NCBI GenBank assembly: GCA_027493885.1
Contig: JAOSJZ010000001.1
Location: 1,550,001-1,614,000 of the forward strand
DNA: 64,000 bases
Reading direction: 5' to 3'
Origin: Gaiella sp.
Lineage (GTDB): Bacteria > Actinomycetota > Thermoleophilia > Gaiellales > Gaiellaceae
Part shown: positions 47,080 through 56,258 of the stretch, one piece after another
Layout: each line of letters begins with the position of its first letter
Numbering within the stretch: position 1 is the stretch's first letter
Position numbers and translations under genes: made by a program
The notes under the pieces: generated by a model
Database searches by the model: none
The model's input: the letters and a program-made list of their open reading frames with translations, nothing else
What the model was told of the DNA's origin: nothing

Positions 47080-49709
47080 CTAGCGGACGTCGAGGAGGCC
47101 GAGACGACCAGCCGCGGCGACCGCCTCACCGCGGGTGCGGGCGCCGAGCTTGCGCAGGAGCGCGGAGACGTGGTGGTCGACCGTGCGAGGTGAGAGATAG
47201 AGCCGCTCGGCGATGCCCGCGTTGCGCAAACCCTCGGCGACGAGCACGAGGACCTCGAGCTCGCGGGGCGTCAGCGCCGCTTCATTCGCTCTCGTGGCCG
47301 CCCGCGGGCCCCGTGGGACGGCGCGAGCGCCGGACGCGCGCAGCCTTCGCGCGATCAGGGTCGCGAGCGGGCGCGCACCCAGGCGGAGGCACTCCGCGTG
47401 CGCCTGCCGGAGCGCCCCGACGTCGTCGGTGCGTGACAGCGCGAGCGCCGCCTCGTAGGGGCAGCTCCGCTCGGCCCACTCCCCGGCCGCCTCGTGCCAG
47501 CGACCGGCAAGGGCGAGCGCGTATGGGCTCGAGCTGGCGGCGGGCACTTCACCGGGAAGCCCTGCCAGCCTGCGCCAGAAGTGGAGGCGCGCGGCGGCAC
47601 GCGGGTCGCCGAGCTCGCTCGGCCCCATGAGCATCGTCGCGGTGGCTGCCTCGACGTCGTCCACCGCGCGCTCGAACCAGGCGACCTCCGCCCGCGCCGC
47701 AGCGAGGTCGACGTGCGCGAACTCCTCCTCGAGCGGGACGCCGACGGCGGCCGCCTCGGCAAGCGCGTCTCTCGCTCCCGGGTCACCCCGTCGCGTGCGG
47801 ACGAGCGCCAGGACGCACAACGCCTCGTGGTGCGTCCAGGGCGACTCTCGCGGGTCGTCGAGAACGGCCTCGGCATACGCGACGGCGTCGTCCCAGCGGC
47901 CGCGGTCGAGTGCCCAGCGCGCCGCGATCGCCAGGACGTTGATGCGCCACAGGTCCTCGGTGTGCTCGGTGCAGTACTCGATCGCGTCGGCGATGAATCG
48001 CTCGGCGAGGTCGTGCCGGTGCCGGTCCATCGACCGGAAGACGAGGGCGTTCAAGCCGCGGGCCGCGACCTCGTGCTCGCCCTTCCGCCGCGCGGCGTCG
48101 ACCGCGTCCTCGAGCATGCTCAGGCCGTGACCGAAGTCGCGGCGGGCGGTCGTGCTCGCGACGGTGACCCGCGCGTGTCCGGCGATCCTCTCGTCGCCGA
48201 AGCGCCCGCCGACCGCCAGCGCAGCACGTGCTCGCTCGAGGCAGACGTCGAGGTCGCCACGTCCCAGCGCCTCGAGCGCCTGCGTGTGGAAGACGTATGC
48301 GTGCTCGCGCTGCTCGGGGCGGTCCGCGGCGAGCTCGACCGCCCTGGCCGCGGCGTCGGCGGCCTCGCCGTTGTAGCCACGGCACCAGAGATAGTCGGTG
48401 AGCTCGGTCAGCGCGCGCGCCTCCTCGACGGGTGCGCCCTGTTGCTGCCTGCACCGGATCGCCTCCCGGATGACGTCGATCGCTTCTGTCTGGTCGTCCG
48501 CGAGATAGCACGCACGCGATCGTCCCTCGAGCAACGCAGCGCGCTCGCCCGGCGGCAGGTCGTCGCCGAAACGGAGCGCACGGGCATACTGGGCGGCCGC
48601 CTCCCGGTATGCCCCTATCCTCGCCGCCTGCGCGGCCGCGGCAGGCGCGAACCGGAGCACGGCGTCCCGGTCCGCCGCCCGCTCGGCGTGATGCGCGAGG
48701 CGCGCGAGGTCGCCCGATCCTCGCGCCGTGTCCGCGAGAGCGAGGAGCACGGCGCGGTGCAGCGCGAGACGCCGGGTCGGCGAGAGCGACTCCTCGACAG
48801 CCACGCGCGCGAGCTCGTGGCGGAAGGCGACGCGGTCGCCCTCCACGTGCAGAACGCCCGATGCGAGGCATTCGTCGATCGAGTCGGACGCCTCGCCGAC
48901 CACGGTGAGGATCGTCACGGCGTCGAGCGCAGGCGGCGCGACGGAGGCGGCCTCGACGACCGCGGTCGCGTGCGGACCGAGCCTGGCCACCCGCGCGAGC
49001 ACGGCGTCGCGCACGGTCGGCGGGACTTCATTCCCGCCCGCGGCAAGCGCCTCGGTCACGTAGAACGGATTCCCGGACGTCAGCCGGTAGAGGGCGGCCG
49101 GGTCGACGGCGCACCCGTCGGCCAGCAACGCCACCCCCGGCTGCCGTCAGCGGCTCGACCTGCAGGCGGCGCACGCCGTCGGCCGTGGCGAGGTCGCCGA
49201 GCAGGACCCGCAGAGGATGCTCTCGCTCGAGCTCGTCGTCGCGGTACGTCGCGACGACGAGCGTCGGGGGTGCCGGCGACGCGCCGGCCGAGGACACGAA
49301 GCACGTCGAGCGTCGCCTCGTCGGCCCAGTGCACGTCCTCGAGGACGAGGAGCAGCGGCGGGTCCTGCTCGCCCGCCGCGAGCAGCGCGGCCGCCACCGC
49401 GTGCGCGCCGGCATCGGCACGGATCGCCTCGGAGACGACGGGCGGCGCGGCGGCGGCGACCTCGAGGAACGGGCCGAGCGGAGGGGGGGTGACGAGCGGA
49501 TCGCACCTCCCCCAGAGCCTGGTGGCTTCCCGATCCACCTCGTCGACGAAGCGCCGCGCCAGCGCGGTCTTGCCGATGCCCGCCTCACCGCCGACGAGGA
49601 GAAGCGCACCGTCCCCCGCCCCGGCGCCACCGAGTGCCGCCTCGAGCGCGGCGAGCAGGTTCTCGCGTTCCAGCAGCGCTCCGGTCCTCGCGGACTCGAC
49701 GATCGCCAT
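47080..49709 (-). CDS. Giant LuxR (LAL-type) regulator with AAA-like ATPase, two frameshifts
   Basis: The repaired protein has about 875 residues. The N-terminus has Walker A GGEAGIGKTALARRFVDE and Walker B LLLVLEDVHWADEATLDVL; then LVVATYRDDELEREHPLRVL, a long helical-repeat middle, and the C-terminal HTH LTPRELEVLVLVAEGLRNAG, LYLSPRTVDHHVSALLRKLG. Frames are joined by removing one base from the G5 run at 49266-49270 and one from the C5 run at 49134-49138. The start is ATG 49709 (MAIVESARTGALLE). It is divergent from the class III aminotransferase and may regulate it. A palindrome overlaps its start. Confidence 0.85.
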
Positions 49710-49724
49710 CGTCAGATCCTGACG
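49710..49724. promoter_or_regulatory. Short palindrome at the LuxR start
   Basis: CGTCAG-ATC-CTGACG lies immediately upstream of the LuxR ATG, within the 107-bp divergent promoter region shared with the aminotransferase gene. Its position would suit autoregulation. Confidence 0.4.
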
Positions 49725-49816
49725 GCTCGGGTGAGGTCTGCGCAATCCCGCAGCCCGACGAGGTCCCGCCGCTCGAGGGCTACGATCGGGGAACGAGCGA
49801 GCGAAGGAGCGTGGAG

Positions 49817-51169
49817 ATGGCCATCGTCGAGGCGAACCCGAACCTCGGTGCCGAGATCGTCGCGGACGCGAAGGAGTACGTCCTCTACTCCTGGTCGGTG
49901 CAGGACCAGATCAACCCGATCGCGGTCGCGGGAGCCGAGGGGCGTCACTTCTGGGACTACGACGGCAAGCGCTACCTGGACTTCGCCTCGCAGCTCGTCA
50001 ACGTCTCGATCGGGCATCAGCACCCGAAGATCATCCAGGCGATCAAGGACCAGGCCGACGTGCTCTGCACGATCGGCCCGCCGATGGCGAACGAGTCCCG
50101 CTCGCGGCTCGGGCGGATGCTCGCCGAGGTCACGCCGGGCGACCTCTCCGTCTCCTTCTTCACGAACGGCGGGGCGGAGGCGAACGAGAACGCGGTCAAG
50201 CTCGCGCGCCTCGTCACCGGCCGCAACAAGATCATCGCCCGCTATCGCTCCTACCACGGCGCGACCAACGGGGCCGTCACGCTGACCGGCGACCCGCGCC
50301 GCTGGGCGGTCGAGCCGGGCATGCCCGGCGTCGTACGGATGTTCGACCCCTATACCTACCGCTGCCCGGCCGGGCATCCCGACCCGTGCCCGGTCTGCAC
50401 GGGAGCGCCGCATCTCGAGGAGATCCTCGCCTACGAGGGCGCGCACACCGTGGCGGCGGTGATCCTCGAGACGGTGACGGGCACGAACGGGATCATCCCA
50501 CCGCCGGACGGCTACCTCAGGGCAATCCGCGAGGTCTGCGACCGGCACGGCATCCTGCTGATCCTCGACGAGGTGATGGCCGGGTTCGGCCGCACCGGCA
50601 AGTGGTTCGCCTGCGAGCACTGGGACGTGGTGCCGGACATCGTCACGGTGGCGAAGGGGATCAACTCCGGCTACGTGCCGCTCGGAGCGATGATCGCGCG
50701 CGGCGAGATCGTCGACCAGGTGCGCGGCCGCTTCTTCCCCGGCGGGCTGACGTACGCGGGCCACCCGCTCGCCTGCGCCTCCGCGGTCGCGTCGATCGAG
50801 GCGTTCCAGGAGGAGCGGGTCGTCGAGAACGCGGCAGAGATGGGTGCGCACATCGGCGACTCGCTGCGGGCCCTCGCCGACCGCCATCCGTCGGTCGGCG
50901 ACGTGCGCGGTCTCGGCTGCTTCTGGGGCCTCGAGCTCGTGAGGAACCGCGTGACGAAGGAGATGCTCGTACCCTTCAACGCCTCGGGCGAGGCGGCGGC
51001 TCCTGTGGCCCGGCTCGCGAAGGCGGCGCTCGACCAGGGCCTCTACCTGATGACCCACTGGAACGTGGTCATGGTCGTGCCGCCGCTGACGATCACGCGC
51101 GAGGAGGTCGACGCCGGTATCGCGATCCTCGACGAGGCGCTCGCGATCGCCGACGAGTACGCGAGCTGA
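49817..51169 (+). CDS. Class III (omega) aminotransferase
   Basis: This 450-residue PLP enzyme reads ADAKEYVLYSWSVQDQINPI, with FTNGGAEANENAVKLARLVT, the LDEVMAGFGRTGKWFACEHW region, the PLP lysine in DIVTVAKGINSGYVPLGAMI, and FPGGLTYAGHPLACASAVAS. A short Cys/His stretch (RCPAGHPDPCPVCTG) is present at about 175-190, as in some close relatives. Such enzymes use beta-alanine, GABA or taurine with pyruvate or oxoglutarate. It could remove the beta-alanine produced by the pyrimidine cluster at 37.9-44.3 kb. AAGGAG precedes ATG 49817. Confidence 0.88.
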   Translation: MAIVEANPNLGAEIVADAKEYVLYSWSVQDQINPIAVAGAEGRHFWDYDGKRYLDFASQLVNVSIGHQHPKIIQAIKDQADVLCTIGPPMANESRSRLGRMLAEVTPGDLSVSFFTNGGAEANENAVKLARLVTGRNKIIARYRSYHGATNGAVTLTGDPRRWAVEPGMPGVVRMFDPYTYRCPAGHPDPCPVCTGAPHLEEILAYEGAHTVAAVILETVTGTNGIIPPPDGYLRAIREVCDRHGILLILDEVMAGFGRTGKWFACEHWDVVPDIVTVAKGINSGYVPLGAMIARGEIVDQVRGRFFPGGLTYAGHPLACASAVASIEAFQEERVVENAAEMGAHIGDSLRALADRHPSVGDVRGLGCFWGLELVRNRVTKEMLVPFNASGEAAAPVARLAKAALDQGLYLMTHWNVVMVVPPLTITREEVDAGIAILDEALAIADEYAS

Positions 51170-51198
51170 GCCTGGGGCACACCCTCCCCCGGGCGACC

Positions 51199-51972
51199 TC
51201 AGCCGGGGCGACGGACGAAGTCCGCGATCACCGCCGCGGTCTCGTCGAGCGCGTCCCAGAGGACGGTGTGGCCGCCGGCGACGGTGACGACCTCGAGCAG
51301 GTCGCCGAGCGCTGCGCGGTGCCCGTCGAGCAGGTGGTCGTAGGGGACGTACGACTCGGCACCGAGGACGAGCAGCGTCGGCACCCGCACGTCTGCGAAG
51401 GAGGGCGGTGGCGCGGCCATCTCGCCGTAGGCGGCGACGACCGCCGCCTGCGTATAGCGGTAGCGCCAGCCGTCCTCCTCCTCGACCATGTGCTTGCGGA
51501 GCTCGGCCTCGACCAGCGGTCGCGGGGCGTCGTGAAGCTGGCTCTCCTCGTAGCGACGTACGACCGCGGCGGCGAAGCTCCGGTAGACCCGCTCGCGGCG
51601 TGCGTTCTCGGCGGCGAAGAGCGCGACATGCGGCGGCAGCAGGATCGCCGGGTCGAGGAGCACGAGCCGCTCGACGGCGCCCGGCCGCCGAGCCGCCTGC
51701 TCGAGCGCGAGGCGCCCGCCGAACGAATGGCCGAGCCAGATCGGGGCGTCGCCCACCGAGCCCTCCACCGCGTCCAGGTGGTCGCGCAGGCGCCACGGCG
51801 GCTCACGAGGGGAGTCGCCGTGGCCGAGGAGGTCGGGCGCGAGCACGCGATGCGACGGGGCGAGCCGCGCCGCCAGGTGCTCGAAATGCCGCCCGCTACT
51901 CGTCACTCCGTGGAGGCAGACGACGGCCGGCGCCTGCTCATCGCCCCATGCATGAACGTAAAGGCGGCTCAT
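51199..51972 (-). CDS. Alpha/beta hydrolase
   Basis: This 257-residue hydrolase has the oxyanion region VVCLHGVTSSGRHFEHLAAR, DLLGHGDSPREPPW, the nucleophile in IWLGHSFGGRLALEQAA, the acid near VLGAESYVPYDHLL, and the histidine in TVAGGHTVLWDALDET. There is no signal peptide. The start is ATG 51972 (MSRLYVHAWGDEQ), preferred over a GTG-like start 9 nt upstream. It is convergent with the aminotransferase (29-bp gap). Substrate unknown. Confidence 0.87.
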   Translation of the reverse strand: MSRLYVHAWGDEQAPAVVCLHGVTSSGRHFEHLAARLAPSHRVLAPDLLGHGDSPREPPWRLRDHLDAVEGSVGDAPIWLGHSFGGRLALEQAARRPGAVERLVLLDPAILLPPHVALFAAENARRERVYRSFAAAVVRRYEESQLHDAPRPLVEAELRKHMVEEEDGWRYRYTQAAVVAAYGEMAAPPPSFADVRVPTLLVLGAESYVPYDHLLDGHRAALGDLLEVVTVAGGHTVLWDALDETAAVIADFVRRPG

Positions 51973-52303
51973 CCAGACCACCCGACGCGGCCCCCGCGTC
52001 GCCGGAGACGCGTGACGCGCTCGGGCCCGGCACTCCGTGCGTGCGCTCCCGGCGCACCGGCTCGATTCCGGCGCAGACGGCCGCCGGGCCTATCGAGGCG
52101 GAGACGGCAGCGGCGGTCGCCGCCGTCGCCGTCGCCGTCGCTTTGGTCCACTCCCCCTTGGGGGAGCGAGCCCCCTGGATTCACCGTAGCGGCAGATGTG
52201 TGACAGGACTGTGCCGGCTTCGTGCCGGATCCGTGACGAGGGCAGAGCGCCGTCCACCGTCGCACCGGAGATGCCATGCCGGCCGAACGACGCACCGACC
52301 GGG
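51973..52303. other. 331-bp intergenic region without a gene
   Basis: No convincing gene is visible. It has an Ala/Val-rich low-complexity GC stretch at about 52090-52140, a C5/G5 hairpin (CTCCCCC and GGGGGAG, 52151-52166), and the words GTGCCGG twice at 52209-52230. The latter resembles a stretch at 23081-23098 (15 of 18 bases). It probably contains the hydrolase promoter and the peroxiredoxin terminator. Confidence 0.5.
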
Positions 52304-52774
52304 TCACGCGTCGTGGCCGAGCGTCTCGAGCGACTCCGGCACCATCTCGGTCCGGCGCGTCGAGCCGTCTTTGACGAGCGTCCAGATCACGATCCCTTCC
52401 CTGTCGATGAGGAAGGTGCCGCGGATCGGTGCGCCGTTGTCCTCGTTGAACACGCCGTAGCGCTTCGCCGTCTCGCCGTGCGACCAGAAGTCGGACGCGA
52501 ATGTGTACTCCGCCCCGAGCTCGCGCTTCCACGCCTGCCGCGCCGCCGAGGTGTCGCACGAGACGAACACGATCTCCGTGTTCGCGTTGCGGAACGAGTC
52601 GAGGTTCTCCTGCAGGTCGAGCGCCTCCTCCGTGCAGACGGGCGTGAACGCGAACGGGTGGAACACGAGCAGGATGTTGGAGCGGCCGAGGTAGCTCGAG
52701 AGACGAACGCGCGGCCTCCCCGGCGTCTCCTCCAGGTCGAACTCCGGCGCCCTGTCACCCGTCACGATCGCCAT
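52304..52774 (-). CDS. AhpE/Prx5-like peroxiredoxin
   Basis: This 156-residue thiol peroxidase reads MAIVTGDRAPEFDLEETPGR, with the peroxidatic cysteine in FHPFAFTPVCTEEALDLQEN (PxxxTxxC) and VFVSCDTSAARQAW. A second, possibly resolving, cysteine sits in VSCDT. The arginine of the active site is in APIRGTFLIDREG. It most resembles one-cysteine actinobacterial AhpE. ATG 52774 is the natural N-terminus; it overlaps the 3' end of rarA by 20 bp on the same strand, so the two are likely co-transcribed. Confidence 0.9.
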   Translation of the reverse strand: MAIVTGDRAPEFDLEETPGRPRVRLSSYLGRSNILLVFHPFAFTPVCTEEALDLQENLDSFRNANTEIVFVSCDTSAARQAWKRELGAEYTFASDFWSHGETAKRYGVFNEDNGAPIRGTFLIDREGIVIWTLVKDGSTRRTEMVPESLETLGHDA

Positions 52775-54038
52775 CGACCGTACCCTCCGCCTCCTCGCCG
52801 TTCGGGGACGGAACATAGTACGCCCGGCCTCTCAGGCTCTCGGGAAGGTGGTCGACGCCGGCCCGCGCGGGATCGTCGTGGGGTGAGACGTAGCCCTCGC
52901 CGTGCCCCCGCGCCGCGGCGCCGCGATAGTGGGCGTCGCGCATCATCGCCGGCGGTGGCGCGATTCCGTCCCGGCGCACATCGGCGCGCGCCGTCCAGAT
53001 CGCCCGCGCGGCCGCGTTCGACTTCGGCGCCCGGGCGACGTAGATCGCCGCCTGGGCGAGGTTGAGCTGCGCCTCGGGGAGGCCGACATGCTCGACTGCC
53101 TGTGCGGCGGCAACGGCCACGACGAGTGCTCTCGGGTCGGCGTTGCCTACGTCCTCGCTCGCCGCGATGACGATCCGACGCGCGAGGAAGCGAGGATCCT
53201 CGCCCCCCTCGAGCATCGCGGCGAGGTAGTAGACGGCGGCGTCCGGGTCGCTCCCTCGCATCGACTTGATGAACGCCGAGGCGAGATCGTAGTGGCGGTC
53301 GCCGGCGCGGTCGTACCGGAGTGGGCGCTTGCGCGCGACATCCTCGACGTGGCCGACCGTGAGCTCCTCACCCGCGGCCGTCGCGGTCTCCCAGGCGAGC
53401 TCGACCGTCTGTAGCGCCGTCCGGGCGTCGCCGCCCGCCCGCCGCGCGATCTCGGCGGAAACCTCCTCGGGCACGGTCGCCCCCAGCGCGTCGGCGCCGC
53501 GGCGGATCACCTGCTCGAGCTCCTCGAGCGTCAGCGGCTCGAGCTCGATCACGGTGCACCGGGAGAGCAGCGCCTGGTTGACCTCGAAGTAGGGATTCTC
53601 GGTCGTCGCGCCGATCAGCGTCACGAGCCCGTCCTCGACCGCGTGGAGCACCGAGTCCTGCTGTCGCTTGTCGAACCGGTGGATCTCGTCGATGAAGAGC
53701 AAGGTCCGGACGCCGTTTCCGCCCAGGCGGTCTCGTGCGCGGGCGAGCACGGCGCGTACATCGTCGACCCTCGCCGAGACTGCGGAGAGCTCCTCGAACG
53801 CCGCCGACGAGGCGTCGGCGACGATCCGCGCGATCGTCGTTTTCCCCACGCCGGGGGGGCCGTGGAGGATCATCGACGGCGCCCGTCCCTCCTCGATCGC
53901 CCGCCGCAGCGCCGTGCCAGGGCCGAGCACGTGCTGCTGGCCGACGAGATCGTCGAGCGTCCGCGGTCGGACCCGGTGCGGAAGCGGCGCGAGCACGTCC
54001 CCGCGCGCAGCCGCGGCGTCGCTGAAGAGGTCGCCCAC
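52755..54038 (-). CDS. rarA: Replication-associated recombination protein A
   Basis: This 427-residue AAA+ ATPase acts at stalled replication forks. Motifs: LDDLVGQQHVLGPGTALRRA, Walker A in LHGPPGVGKTTIARIV, Walker B in LLFIDEIHRFDKRQQDS, sensor 1 in TLIGATTENPYFEVNQALLS, and the C-terminal oligomerisation part with SAFIKSMRGSDPDAAVYYLA and SEDVGNADPRALVVAVAAAQ. The start is GTG 54038 (MGDLFSDAAAARG). It is divergent from the decayed tryptophan dioxygenase with only 21 bp between starts. Confidence 0.94.
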   Translation of the reverse strand: MGDLFSDAAAARGDVLAPLPHRVRPRTLDDLVGQQHVLGPGTALRRAIEEGRAPSMILHGPPGVGKTTIARIVADASSAAFEELSAVSARVDDVRAVLARARDRLGGNGVRTLLFIDEIHRFDKRQQDSVLHAVEDGLVTLIGATTENPYFEVNQALLSRCTVIELEPLTLEELEQVIRRGADALGATVPEEVSAEIARRAGGDARTALQTVELAWETATAAGEELTVGHVEDVARKRPLRYDRAGDRHYDLASAFIKSMRGSDPDAAVYYLAAMLEGGEDPRFLARRIVIAASEDVGNADPRALVVAVAAAQAVEHVGLPEAQLNLAQAAIYVARAPKSNAAARAIWTARADVRRDGIAPPPAMMRDAHYRGAAARGHGEGYVSPHDDPARAGVDHLPESLRGRAYYVPSPNGEEAEGTVDGDRDG

Positions 54039-54059
54039 CCGGCCAGTATGCTCACCGCG

Positions 54060-54437
54060 ATGTCCGCGACGGGCGAGGACTTCGACACGCCGGTCCTGCC
54101 CGGAGCGGCGGCGTCCGACTACGAGCGCTATGTCCGCACGGACGGGCTGCTCGCGCTTCAGAAGGGGCCGGACGACCGCATGCGCCGGAAAGGGCTCATC
54201 TCTCGGGTCGTCTACCAGTCGTCCGAGCGCTCGCCCCGGCGCGCCGCGTGCGACGCCGCAGAGGCCGTCCCCCTCGTGAAGGCTGATCAGCTCGAAGAAG
54301 CGGCTCGCCAGCTCCGGCGGCCGCTCTCCCGCCTCCGCTTCGTCACCGAGCAGCTCGACATGCTCGAGGAGCTCTCGCCGCGGGGGCCCCAGGACGTCCC
54401 GAACGGGCTGACGACGGGGCCGAAGGTCGAGGCCTAG
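54060..54437 (+). pseudogene. Decayed, truncated tryptophan 2,3-dioxygenase
   Basis: The 125-codon frame starts MSATGEDFDTPVLPGAAASD and YERYVRTDGLLALQKGPDD, strongly like the N-terminus of tryptophan dioxygenase (KynA). It continues RVVYQSSERSPRRAACDAAE where the family has HQSSELWLKLA, then LRRPLSRLRFVTEQLDMLEE and SPRGPQDVPNGLTTGPKVEA with a stop. The conserved LWLK and SPWEFQEVR motifs, including haem-pocket residues, are destroyed, and about 55% of the usual ~280 residues are missing. No other kynurenine-pathway genes are near. The possibility of a repurposed short protein cannot be excluded. Confidence 0.65.
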
Positions 54438-54440
54438 TCG

Positions 54441-55729
54441 GTGTCTCTCCGCGAGGAGGTCACGCGACTCCTGCAGGAGCTGATCCGCCGCGACACGGTC
54501 AACCCGCCGGGCAACGAGACCCGCGCGGCGACCGCGCTCGAGCGCTACCTCACCGGGAACGGCGTCGCCTGCCGGCTGCTCGCGAAGGCGCCCGAGCGCG
54601 CCAACCTCGTCGCCCGGCTCGAGGGAGGTGACGGGCCGGGACTGCTCCTGCTCGCGCACACCGACACCGTGCTCGCCGATCCGGCCGAATGGACGCGCGA
54701 CCCCTGGTCGGGCGACCTCGTCGAGGGGAGATCTGGGGCCGCGGCGCCCTCGACATGAAGGGGCATGTAGCCGCCGCGGCGGTCGCCTTCGCCTCGCTCG
54801 CGCGCGAGGGCGCGCGCCTGCCCGGCGACGTCGTCCTCGCGCTGACCGCGGACGAGGAGGTGGGCGACGACTACGGCGCCTCCTGGCTCGCGCGCGAGCA
54901 TCCCGATGCCGTCCGGACGGCGTTCGCTCTGAACGAGGGCGGCGGCGAGCGCTGCGTCTTCGGCGGCCGTGTCTACTACCTCTGCGCCGTGGGCGAGAAG
55001 GCGACCGCACCGTTCAAGCTTCGGCTTCGAGGGCGCAGCGGGCACGCGTCCGACCCGCACGCCGCCGACAACGCGCTCCTCCGCGCGGGACCGGTGCTCG
55101 AGGCGCTCGCCCGCCTCGAGCCGCCACGGACGCTCGTCACCGAGGTGCGGGGCTTTCTCGAGACGATCCTCGGCGAGGTGCCTCCGGTCGAGGAGGCGCT
55201 CGACCGGGCGCGCTCGCTGCACCCGCTCGCGGGACAGCTCCTGGCGCCCCTGCTCGCCGCGACCCTCTCCCCCACGATGATCGAAGCCTCGCGCAAGCGG
55301 AACGTGATTCCCGGGACGTGCGTGATCGAAGTCGACTGCCGCCTGCTGCCCGGACAGCGGCGCGACGAGGTGGAAGCGCTCCTCCGCGCCGGCGTCCCGG
55401 GCGGCTGGGAGCTCGAGTGGATCGTCGCAGAGCACGTGGGCGGGACGAGCTCGCCGCTCGAGACCCCTCTCTGGGCTGGGCTCGAGGCCTGGGTCGAGGA
55501 AACCGAGCCGGGCGCCCGGCTCGCGCCGGTCGTCTGCGCGGGCTTCACGGACAGCCACTACCTGCGCAAGCATCTCGGGACGACCGTCTACGGGTTCTTC
55601 CCACTCCGCGCGATGGACGTGGAGCTCGCGGCGAGCCTCGTCCACTCGGCCGACGAGAGGATCGCGGTCGACGACCTGGAGCTCGGCGTCGACCTCTTCC
55701 GCCACGTCGCCACCACCCTCCGAGCGTGA
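54441..55729 (+). CDS. M20-family metallopeptidase (ArgE/DapE type), frameshifted
   Basis: The N-terminal frame reads MSLREEVTRLLQELIRRDTV and LLLLAHTDTVLADPAEWTRD (metal His/Asp). The rest lies one frame over: GEIWGRGALDMKGHVAAAAV, LTADEEVGDDYGASWLAREH, GHASDPHAADNALLRAGPV and VCAGFTDSHYLRKHLGTTVY. Adding one G to the G4 run at 54725-54728 gives 429 residues with all metal-binding motifs. It is a di-zinc amidohydrolase with unknown substrate. GTG 54441 follows the dioxygenase remnant by 3 bp. Confidence 0.87.
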
Positions 55730-55945
55730 GTGACGGGAGGGCTCGAGGATCGCGCCGCCGGCTGGATCCGCTTCGCGCGGAGGGAGGGGCAAGACGCGTA
55801 CTGGGCCCACGCGCTCGTCGGCAACCGGAACGGGATCCGGTCTCGCTTCGCGAGCCGCCGGTGCCCGCTCGAGTCGTGCTCCCAGGCGCCCGAGCGCAAC
55901 CGGGCTTGCGATCGGGGCGGTGCGCGAGCGGCGGCTTCCCGGTGA
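55730..55945 (+). CDS. Doubtful small open frame
   Basis: A 71-codon frame begins at a GTG directly after the M20 stop (MTGGLEDRAAGWIRFARREG, DAYWAHALVGNRNGIRSRF) and ends in an Arg/Ala-rich tail. There is no Shine-Dalgarno and no family match I can see. It may be chance in GC-rich DNA. The following 65 bp hold a direct repeat (GTGACGAGGGTC at 55942 and 55992, period 50), the second copy running into the next gene's start. Confidence 0.25.
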   Translation: MTGGLEDRAAGWIRFARREGQDAYWAHALVGNRNGIRSRFASRRCPLESCSQAPERNRACDRGGARAAASR

Positions 55946-56258
55946 CGAGGGTCACCGCCGTGGACGCGCGCCGCTGGCTCTGCTCTCGCGAGTGACGAGG
56001 GTCCCGAGCCGTGGATAGAGCACGTGCGACCGCGGGCACGCTGCTCTTCCTCGTCCTCGTACCCGGAGTGGTCGCGGGCGTGATCCCCTGGGCGCTGACC
56101 GGATGGGAGGCGGGCGACGCCCCGGGGTCGTCTCGCCTCTTCAGAGTCGTCGGCGCCGTGGTCCTCGTGGCCGGCATCGCCGTCCTGCTGGAAGGCGTTC
56201 GGCCGGGTTTGCGCTCGAAGGACGCCGGACACCCGCGCCGGTTGCCCCCACGGAGCGT

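Noticed and set aside
52090-52140. GC-rich Ala/Val low-complexity stretch as a repeat element
   Set aside because: It is a short run of GCC/GTC-type triplets, compatible with chance or a slipped stretch in a gene-free gap; no unit repeats cleanly.
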